Below the pieces are notes generated by a model. It did no database searches and was not told the DNA's origin. It saw nothing but the letters and a program-made list of their open reading frames with translations. The position numbers were made by a program, and so were the translations under genes. A DNA stretch of 5,956 bases, taken from contig CAMRCV010000033.1 in assembly GCA_947041065.1 (NCBI GenBank), positions 1 to 5,956 of the forward strand, written 5' to 3'. The first letter of the stretch is position 1, and every line of letters starts with the position of its first letter. The DNA comes from an uncultured Mycoplasma sp. (GTDB taxonomy: Bacteria > Bacillota_I > Bacilli_A > Mycoplasmatales > Metamycoplasmataceae). This document shows positions 1-5,956 of this stretch, in pieces.

Positions 1-1751
1 TAGCAGGAAATCAAATAACCGATATTACAATGCCTACTTCTTTAAAAATTGACAGTGCTGCAAAGTATGGTTTTACACAAGCTCAATGAAACGCAATTAA
101 CTGAGTTTATGTAGTTAGTGATGCAACAATTATAACTTTAGAAATTTTACAATCTGTTGGTTTTGATACAAAAAAGATAATAACTTTAGAAGATTGGCAA
201 ACATATTTACCGCTTGCGTCTACAATTCGAGGGGCTTTTAATGAAAATAAAATTTTGGAATCTATTGAATTTCCTGAATCAATCACAAGAATTGAGGACA
301 ATTCTTTTCGTGCTGCGAGTAATTTAGAAACAATTAAGTTCAATGGTTCCAACTTAACGACGTTAGGTTTTGATGCATTTAGAGCCACCAAAATTTCTTC
401 AATTATTATACCCCCAAGCGTAAAACAAATTAGTCAAGGTGTCTTTTCTCAATGTCTTTTTTTAACATCGGTTGTTTTACCTCCGATGTTAACAAGTATT
501 TCAACCGGTTTATTCGAAACAACTCCTTTACTTAAAGAAGTTGTTATTCCTGAAACAATTACTTCAATTGAAATGAATGCATTTGGGTATTCAGGTATTG
601 AAAAACTTGTTTTACCACCTTCAGTTGTTAGTATTAATTCAACAGCTTTCAAACAAACTCTTAATTTAACAGACATTAGAATGAATATTAAGTTACAAGG
701 AAATGATGCTAAAAAATATGGTTTTACACAAGACCAATGAAATTTAATTAAATGAGACTCATCTTTAACAAAAGATGTTGTTGTTTCGTTGGGTTGAGAT
801 CAAAAAACAACAATCTCTTTGGAAGATTGAAGAGAAGTAGCTCCTAATATAACAACAATTGATAATGCTTTTGTTGACAATATACTTTTAACTTCTATCG
901 AAATTCCTAGTTATATTTTAGATATTGGAATTAATTCTTTTCAAAATGCAACATCTTTAGAATTTGTGGTTTTTGAACCTGATTCTCAATTGAAAAATAT
1001 TGGTCATCAAGCTTTTTTTGGAACAAACTTACAATCAATTGATATACCTAAATCTGTTACAACAATATACTTTGATTCTTTTGGTAATAACTTAAATTTA
1101 AATAATATTTCGATGGGACATAATTTTAAAACAGAAGTTGAGAATTTTGGATTTACAAAAAACCAATGAGATAACATTAATTGAATTTATTATTCAACTA
1201 ATGAAAATATTTTAACTATGGAAATTATTCAATTATTAGGTTGAGATCAAAAAACAACAATTACTTTGAATGATTGAAAAGAAATGGCTCCTAATGTAAC
1301 AATAATCAATTCTGCATTTTTTAACAATATTAATTTAACTTATATTGAAATTCCAAATAGTATTTTGAGTATTGAATTAAATTCTTTTAAAAATACAGAA
1401 TCTTTAACAAAAATAATGTTTGAACAAAACTCTCAATTACAATTTATTGGTAATGAAGCATTCTCTAATTCTGCTTTAAAGTCTATTGAAATCCCTAATA
1501 GTGTTATTTTGATAGGCGATTCTGCATTTAAAGATACTAAATTTTTAAAAGATATTCGAATATCTAATAAATTAGAAACTTATATTGACCATTTTGGATT
1601 TACTGATGCTCAATGAAATTCTATTGTTTGAACACCGGTTGATTTGAACGTTAAATTTATTGCTTTAATAAGTTCTTTGGGGTTCATAATGATAATACAA
1701 CTCTTTGTTGTGGTTTATTCTGCTCTTCAAATCAAAAAAATTGATGTATAA
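1..1751 (+). CDS. BspA-like leucine-rich-repeat surface protein, C-terminal part (5' end outside window; code 4)
   Basis: The reading frame is open from the window edge (first whole codon at 3) to TAA at 1749-1751, giving 582 residues with 12 in-frame TGA codons and one TGG (195-197), all read as Trp. Residues 1-36 are the tail of one module. They are followed by a 7-LRR module (37-253), a 4-LRR module (254-396) and a C-terminal 4-LRR module (397-545). LRRs are the roughly 23-residue BspA/TpLRR type, with the pattern L..I.IP.SV..I...AF. Residues 552-575 form a strongly hydrophobic helix followed by the tail LQIKKIDV, so the LRR part should be outside the cell with the C-terminus inside by the positive-inside rule. 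There is one Cys in the whole fragment. The start codon and any signal peptide lie upstream of the window. The next gene is a paralogue 34 nt downstream. A role in adhesion or host contact is inferred from the BspA family; the ligand is unknown. The gene model is near certain, the function is not. Confidence 0.93.
3..110 (+). repeat. Gene 1 module a (3' end only)
   Basis: This is the closing part of a module: DITM, then KYGFTQAQW, then INWVY. It matches the ends of the gene 2 modules closely, so gene 1 must contain at least one more module upstream of the window. Confidence 0.85.
111..761 (+). repeat. Gene 1 module b, long, YLP type (217 aa, 7 LRRs)
   Basis: The linker reads ATIITLEILQSVGFD, then ITLEDWQTYLP, followed by seven LRRs, DIRM, YGFTQDQW and IKW. 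The linker Trp in EDWQ is the only TGG in either gene (195-197). The closest relatives in the window are gene 2 modules 1 and 3. Confidence 0.85.
762..1190 (+). repeat. Gene 1 module c, short (143 aa, 4 LRRs)
   Basis: The linker is LGWDQKTTISLEDWREVAP, followed by four LRRs and a closing FGFTKNQWDNINW. Compared with the long modules it lacks three LRRs, mainly the block that corresponds to the fourth to sixth repeats. Confidence 0.82.
1191..1637 (+). repeat. Gene 1 module d, short C-terminal type (149 aa, 4 LRRs)
   Basis: The linker is LLGWDQKTTITLNDWKEMAP, followed by four LRRs and a closing HFGFTDAQW then IVWTP. It has exactly the same length as the last module of gene 2 and aligns to it without gaps, including AFSN, LKSI.IPN, KFL and IVWTP. 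At DNA level positions 1275-1302 are identical to 2947-2974 in gene 2. Confidence 0.87.
1656..1727 (+). other. C-terminal transmembrane helix of gene 1
   Basis: Residues 552-575 of the fragment are almost wholly Ile, Leu, Val, Phe, Ala, Gly, Met and Ser, with a single Gln inside. They are followed by the short tail LQIKKIDV with two lysines. This is the expected shape of a membrane anchor with the tail in the cytoplasm. No LPxTG sortase motif is present. Confidence 0.88.
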
Positions 1752-1752
1752 T
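1747..1752 (+). promoter_or_regulatory. Candidate -10 box for gene 2
   Basis: A perfect TATAAT overlaps the TAA stop of gene 1. It would place transcription start near 1758-1760, leaving a leader of about 27 nt before ATG 1786. The best -35 candidate at 17-nt spacing (1724-1729, TCTTCA) matches the consensus poorly, which is common in Mollicutes promoters. In DNA this AT-rich TATAAT also occurs by chance, and read-through from gene 1 is equally possible. A transcript starting here could only use the 1786 start, not the in-frame ATG at 1744. Confidence 0.4.
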
Positions 1753-1771
1753 TTTTTAAAATGGCCTATTT

Positions 1772-1779
1772 GAAGTGAG
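1772..1779 (+). promoter_or_regulatory. Weak ribosome-binding site of gene 2
   Basis: The purine-rich GAAGTGAG lies 6 nt before ATG 1786 and partly matches the AAGGAGGTGAT complement of the 16S rRNA tail. The match is imperfect, but no better candidate precedes the alternative ATG at 1744, so it supports 1786 as the start. Confidence 0.4.
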
Positions 1780-1785
1780 ATTAAG

Positions 1786-1860
1786 ATGAATAATAAAATT
1801 AAAAACATTTTAAAAATAACTATTTTTTCTGGAATTTTTTTAGGTACAGTTGTTTTATTG
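1786..1860 (+). other. N-terminal signal peptide or signal anchor of gene 2
   Basis: Four residues before the hydrophobic core are positive or polar (Lys 4, 6 and 10 supply the charge) and residues 11-25 are hydrophobic (ITIFSGIFLGTVVLL). The segment after it, NGSESKKEE, is polar. There is no Cys for lipid attachment. Cleavage after about Ser28-Ser30 is possible, but an uncleaved anchor cannot be excluded. Confidence 0.82.
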
Positions 1861-4800
1861 AATGGTAGCGAGAGCAAAAAAGAAGAGACAATTACCCTTT
1901 CAAATTATGAAAAAAATAATACATCCAAAAATAGTGTTTTAACTTTAGAAGTGGTTAAATTATTGGGTTGAGATAAAAAAACAAATATAACTCTTTCTGA
2001 AGGTCTAACAACCATACATGATAATTCCTTTTCAGGTTTAATTGAATTGAAAAAAATAGTTATTCCTAGCACAGTCACATCTATAGGCCTAAATTCTTTT
2101 TCTAACACACCATCTCTAATGGACATTACAATGAGTTCTAGTTTTCAAGGAGACGATACTCTAAAGTATGGGTTTTCACAAACCCAATGAGATGCAATTA
2201 ATTGAGTTTATCCTACTAATCTTGCAACAATCATAACTTTAGAAGTTTTGCAATCTGTTGGTTTTGATCAAAAAGAAGTAATAACTTTGGCAGATTGAGA
2301 AAAATATTTACCAAATGCTGAAAAACTTGAAAATGATTCTTTCAAAAATAATAATTCATTAAAATCAATTCAAATACCAGACAAAATAACAAGTATTGGT
2401 AATAATGTTTTTCATGGTACATCAAATTTAAGGTCTGTAACTTTTGGGGCAAATTCAAAATTAGTTTCTCTTGGAAAAGAAGTGTTTTTCGCTAGTGGAA
2501 TTACTGATTTTATTATGCCTAATACAGTTACATCTATGGCTCAAGGTGTTTTTCATAATACCACTGGTCTAATAACTGCTAAACTTTCATCAAAGTTAAC
2601 TTCGATAAATCATAATACATTTTGAAATTCTGGTCTTAAAGAATTTGAAATTCAAGAAAATATTACAACTTTAGGACAAAATTCATTTGCAATGACTAAG
2701 TTGGAAAAAATTATTATTGGTGATCAAATTAATTCAATTCCTCTCAATGCTTTTACTAGCATGACTTTGTTGAAGGATATTACAATGAATATTAAGTTTA
2801 AAACAGTAACTCCTAGTTATGGTTTTACCCAAGAACAATGAGATTTAATAAAATGAACTTATACTCCTATTGCTGATGAAATATTAAATCAAGAAAATAT
2901 TGGATTATTAAATTGAGATAAAAAAACAATGATAACTCTGAACGACTGAAAAGAAATGGCTCCTAATGTAACAACAATCAATGGAGCATTTTTAGGAAGC
3001 ACTTTTTTACAATCTATAGAAATACCAGTTACCGTTATTGAAGTAGGTGTTAGCGCCTTTCAAAATGCTTCTAAGTTAGCATCAGTAACATTTCAAGCTA
3101 ATTCAAAGTTAACAACTATCAACAACTTAGCATTTAGTAATACAAAAATCGCAACTATTGCAATTCCTAATTTGGTAACAACAATTAATCAAGGAGCTTT
3201 TTCTTTAAATAAATCATTAACAACATTTGTAATTCCTTCGACCATTACAGTCATTGCTCCAAATTTATTAGAAGGATCATCTAATATAAAAGAAATCATT
3301 ATTCCTGATTCAATTATTACTATTGGCGATAATGCATTTAAAGATATGACAACTATTAAAAAAATAATTGTGCCAGGTTCAGTACAAACAATTGGCGCTA
3401 ATTCTTTTTCAGGAACAACACAATTACTTGATATTACAATGAGTTATAGTTTTCAAGGTGACGATACTCTTAAGTATGGTTTTACACAAACCCAATGAGA
3501 TGCAATTAAATGAGTTTATTCAGTTAATTATGCAACTCGTATAGATAAAGCGGTTGTTGCTTCTGTTGGTTTTGATAAAAAATCAGTAATAACTTTTGAA
3601 GATTGAAAAACATATTTACCAAACGCTACTGAAATGTCAGGTACATTTACAAGTAATGATATTTTAACATCTATTGAAATACCAGCTAATATTGAGTGAT
3701 TTGGTTCTAGTACATTTGACTCTGCAATCAATTTAGCAAATATAACTTTTGCTCCCGATTCTCAAATGTATAGCATTGGAGTTAAAGCAATTGCAAATAC
3801 AAAAATTACCAATCTAATATTGCCTAATTCAATAACAGATATAAAAAGTTCAGCTTTTATAAATAATTCATATTTAACTTCGATTACATTACCTAACAAG
3901 ATTACAATACTAAGCAATAATATGCTTGAGAATGCAACATCTATGGAAGAACTAATTATTCCTGAATCTGTTATTCAAATTGGTGTCAATACATTTAAAG
4001 GAATGACAAAACTTAAAAAAATAATTATTCCTCAAGCTGTTAACACAATCGGTGCAGGCGTTTTTGAAAACACAACCAGCTTAAATGATATTACAATGAA
4101 TTATAGTTTACAAGGAGATAATACAGTTAAGTATGGTTTTACACAAGTTCAATGAGATGCAATTAAATGAGTTCATATGGCAACCACTTCAAAAATATTA
4201 ACTCTTGATGTTGTTAAATCAATAGGTTGAGATAAAAAAACAGGTATAAAATATAGCGATTGAGAAACTATGGCTCCAAATGTAACAACAATCAATGGAG
4301 CATTTTTAGGCAACGCTTTTTTACAATCAATAGAAATCCCGGCCACTGTTATTGAAGTTGGTGTTAGCGCCTTTCAAAACGCTTCTAAGTTAGCATTAGT
4401 AACATTTCAAGCTAATTCAAAATTAACAACTATCAATAACTTGGCATTCAGTAATACCAAAATCGTAACTATTGCAATTCCTAATTTGGTAACAACAATT
4501 AATCAAGGAGCTTTTTCTTTAAATAAATCATTAACAACATTTGTAATTCCTTCGACCATTACAGTCATTGCTCCAAATTTATTAGAAGGATCATCAAAAA
4601 TAAAAGAAATAATTATTCCTGATTCAATTATTACTATTGGTGATAATGCGTTTAAAGATATGATAGCTATTAAGAAAATAATTGTGCCAAGTTCAGTGCA
4701 AACAATTGGTGCTAATTCTTTTGCAGGAACTGCACAATTACTTGATATTACAATGAATTATAGTTTCCAAGGAAATAACACTCTAAAATATGGTTTTAGA

Positions 4801-5956
4801 CAAGCTCAATGAGATGTTATAAAATGAGTTCATATGGCAACAACCGCTAAAATATTAACTCTTGATATTGTTAAATCAATAGGTTGAGATAAAAAAACAA
4901 CAATAACTTTGAGTGATTGAAAAACAATGGCTCCTAATATCACAAGTATGGATAGTTCATTTATAGGAAATAATAAACTTGTATCTTTAGAAATTCCAAA
5001 GACTGTTTTGAGCATCGGAACCTTAAGTATCCAAGGAACACTTTTATCAACACTAACATTTGAACAAGATTCTAAATTAACAACAATTGAAGAATATGGG
5101 ATAACTTTAACAAATATAAAAAATCTAGTATTACCAAAATCTGTTAAGACTATTGGAGATTTCGGTTTATCTGATAATAGTAAATTAATATCAGTAGTTT
5201 TACCTGATGAATTAAAAATACTTAATGCCAACCTTTTCTCTGGAAGTGTTAATATTCAAGAAATAAAAACTCCTAGCACTTTGACTACAATCATGGAAAA
5301 TGCTTTTGCTGGTTTAATTGCCTTGAAAAAAATATCTCTTCCTGAGACAGTGATATCAATATCAAAAAACGCTTTTTTAAACACAACTAGTTTAACAGAC
5401 ATTACTATGTATTACAATTTAAAAACTAAAACTCCGAGTTATGGATTTATTCAATCTCAATGAGATGTAATAAAGTGACTTGGAATTCCAGACATTGGCT
5501 CAGTTTTAACAAAAGAAGCTGCCGAAATTTTAGGTTGAGATAAAAAAACAACAATAACTTTGAGTGATTGAAAAAAAACGGCTCCCAATGTGACATCTAT
5601 AAGTTCTGCATTTTTAGATAATAAAATTTTAGTCTCGATTGAAATCCCGAATCATATTATTGGTATTCGAAAAGACTCTTTCAAAAATACAAGCATTTTA
5701 GAAAGTGTTGAATTTGAGTCAAAATCAAAATTGGAAGTTATTGGTGATCAAGCGTTTTCAAATTCAGTTTTAAAATCTATAAAAATTCCTAATAGCACAT
5801 TAAGTATTGGTGCAAACACCTTTCAAAATACTAAATTTTTAAGTTATATTGAAATGCCTCGTACTTTTGAAATTTCCACTGATCATTTCGGACTTACTGA
5901 TGAGCAATGAATTAATATTGTTTGAACTCCTTTTTTATTAAATATTCCTTTCATAA
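1786..5956 (+). CDS. Large modular BspA-like leucine-rich-repeat surface protein (3' end outside window; code 4)
   Basis: One frame runs from ATG 1786 to the window end, 1390 residues so far, with 27 TGA codons read as Trp, no TGG and no TAA or TAG. Residues 1-10 are basic (MNNKIKNILK), 11-25 are hydrophobic, and no lipobox Cys follows, so this is a Sec signal peptide or signal anchor rather than a lipoprotein signal. A polar stretch (about 28-50) leads to seven modules: residues 51-142 (2 LRRs), 143-359, 360-578, 579-797, 798-1016 and 1017-1233 (7 LRRs each), and 1234-1382 (4 LRRs). The last residues, WTPFLLNIPFI, match gene 1 just before its C-terminal membrane helix, so the protein probably ends about 30 residues beyond the window. 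An in-frame ATG at 1744 would add 14 residues, but 1786 is preferred: it has a better upstream purine stretch, gives a compact signal n-region, and avoids a TGG codon unlike the rest of the gene. The function is likely a surface adhesin or host-contact protein, inferred from the family only. Confidence 0.94.
1936..2211 (+). repeat. Gene 2 module 0, N-terminal mini-module (92 aa, 2 LRRs)
   Basis: It starts with VLTLEVVKLLGWDKKTNITL but lacks the usual DWK.MAP segment. It goes straight into two LRRs and then closes normally with DITM, KYGFSQTQW and INWVY. This looks like a module with five LRRs and about ten linker residues missing. Confidence 0.82.
2212..2862 (+). repeat. Gene 2 module 1, long, YLP type (217 aa, 7 LRRs)
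   Basis: The linker ATIITLEVLQSVGFD then ITLADWEKYLP is very close to gene 1 module b. Seven LRRs follow, including one with an unusual Trp (TGA at 2623). The closing segment is TPSYGFTQEQW, a variant shared only with module 5. Confidence 0.85.
2863..3519 (+). repeat. Gene 2 module 2, long, MAP type (219 aa, 7 LRRs)
   Basis: The linker has LLNWDKKTMITLNDWKEMAP, then seven textbook LRRs such as IKEIIIPDSIITIGDNAF. It is nearly the same as module 4: 16 differences over the 180 residues from MAPN to the closing QTQ, by hand count. Confidence 0.88.
3153..3281 (+). repeat. 129-nt identical repeat, copy 1
   Basis: This segment of module 2 is identical base for base to 4467-4595 in module 4. It covers the fourth and fifth LRRs, including third codon positions, while the flanks differ by scattered substitutions. 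Confidence 0.95.
3520..4176 (+). repeat. Gene 2 module 3, long, YLP type (219 aa, 7 LRRs)
   Basis: The linker has VASVGFDKKSVITFEDWKTY then LPNA, followed by seven LRRs. One LRR carries an extra Trp (TGA at 3697). The closing segment KYGFTQVQWDAIKW matches that of module 2. Confidence 0.86.
4177..4833 (+). repeat. Gene 2 module 4, long, MAP type (219 aa, 7 LRRs)
   Basis: The LRR block is a close copy of module 2, while the opening linker (MATTSKILTLDVVKSIGWDK) is instead a close copy of the module 5 linker. The module is therefore mosaic. Confidence 0.88.
4467..4595 (+). repeat. 129-nt identical repeat, copy 2
   Basis: Identical to 3153-3281 at an offset of 1314 nt, exactly two 657-nt modules, so the two copies are in register within their modules. 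Confidence 0.95.
4834..5484 (+). repeat. Gene 2 module 5, long, MAP type (217 aa, 7 LRRs)
   Basis: The opening linker resembles module 4, but the seven LRRs are diverged, with several missing the usual AF (for example LSIQGT and GLSDNS). The closing segment TPSYGFIQSQW is like that of module 1. Confidence 0.86.
4880..4924 (+). repeat. 45-nt identical linker repeat, copy 1
   Basis: This linker segment, encoding GWDKKTTITLSDWK, is identical to 5531-5575, 651 nt downstream. It contains two TGA Trp codons. Confidence 0.9.
5485..5931 (+). repeat. Gene 2 module 6, short C-terminal type (149 aa, 4 LRRs)
   Basis: The linker has ILGWDKKTTITLSDWKKTAP, followed by four LRRs and a closing HFGLTDEQW then IVWTP. 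It is the positional counterpart of gene 1 module d, with identical length, which marks it as the last module before the membrane anchor. Confidence 0.87.
5531..5575 (+). repeat. 45-nt identical linker repeat, copy 2
   Basis: Identical to 4880-4924 and in register with it at the start of module 6. Confidence 0.9.

Noticed and set aside
1731..1757. Terminator after gene 1 (ATCAA at 1731-1735 paired with TTGAT at 1741-1745, then a T run at 1752-1757)
   Set aside because: The stem is only 5 bp, with a single G-C pair, ends inside the coding region, and the T run does not follow it directly; too weak to call.
1761..1784. Seven-codon upstream ORF (MAYLKWD) before gene 2
   Set aside because: It is too short to judge, has no RBS of its own, and would start at or next to the predicted transcript end; chance is the simplest explanation.
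107..5231. Open frames on the - strand (for example 107-391, 449-676, 1665-1877, 1905-2126, 3528-3731, 4830-5231)
   Set aside because: They lie opposite well-supported coding sequence, have no recognisable domain, and recur at the same relative place in several modules (near the module start), as expected for antisense shadows of a repeated gene.
457..5578. Homopolymer runs (T7 at 457-463 and 1013-1019, A8 at 5571-5578) as phase-variation switches
   Set aside because: Runs of 7-8 are common by chance in DNA this AT-rich, all are in frame here, and they are shorter than typical switch tracts.
255..5910. Many separate small LRR genes, or pseudogene fragments, on the + strand
   Set aside because: All fragments within each gene share one frame and are separated only by TGA codons at conserved Trp positions; no TAA, TAG or frameshift lies between them.
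1936..5931. CRISPR array or satellite DNA, given the regular spacing of repeats
   Set aside because: The period is 651-657 nt, a multiple of three, the copies keep an open frame and diverge with amino-acid conservation, so the repeats are protein modules.
1..5956. TGA as glycine (SR1/Gracilibacteria type code)
   Set aside because: TGG occupies the same aligned column as TGA in the linker, and Gly is already encoded by normal GGN codons throughout.
1..5956. Mycoplasma DUF285-type repeats (W.TS.V..M..MF)
   Set aside because: The repeats here follow the L..I.IP.SV..I...AF pattern of BspA/TpLRR, and no DUF285 consensus was seen.

Overview
The window comes from a Mollicutes-type bacterium (Spiroplasma, Entomoplasma/Mesoplasma or Mycoplasma-like). 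It is very AT-rich, and its genes only make sense if TGA is read as tryptophan (genetic code 4). With that code the window resolves into two large, same-strand, almost abutting genes that both run off its edges. With the standard code the same stretch looks like a string of short broken ORFs, each ending at a Trp codon. By hand count 39 of the 40 in-frame Trp codons are TGA.

Layout: gene 1 (1-1751, 5' end outside the window) encodes the C-terminal 582 residues of a BspA/TpLRR-type (LRR_5-like) leucine-rich-repeat surface protein ending in a transmembrane helix and a short lysine-containing tail. A 34-nt gap (1752-1785) follows, with a perfect TATAAT overlapping the gene 1 stop codon and a weak ribosome-binding site. 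Gene 2 (1786 to beyond 5956) encodes at least 1390 residues of a paralogue: an N-terminal signal/anchor segment without a lipobox cysteine, then seven LRR modules. Its last module aligns without gaps to the last module of gene 1, so the window probably stops just before a C-terminal membrane helix like that of gene 1.

Both proteins are built from one repeating module. Each module is a Trp-rich non-LRR linker (roughly LTLDVVKSIGWDKKT, then ITLSDWK.MAPN, closing with YGFTQ.QWD.IKW) around a block of about 23-residue LRRs. Module lengths differ in steps of whole LRRs: 7 LRRs in long modules (217-219 aa), 4 in short ones (143-149 aa), 2 in the N-terminal one (92 aa). Two linker sub-types exist ('GFD...YLP' and 'GWD...MAP'). 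Modules 2 and 4 of gene 2 share a 129-nt identical core exactly 1314 nt (2 x 657) apart, which points to recent duplication or gene conversion.

Together the two genes look like a tandem family of cell-surface, membrane-anchored repeat proteins, plausibly adhesins or host-interaction proteins whose length and sequence can change by recombination between modules. That function is inferred from the family, not shown by the sequence. No RNA genes, insertion sequences, CRISPR arrays or enzymes were seen, and apart from the 34-nt gap the whole window is coding.
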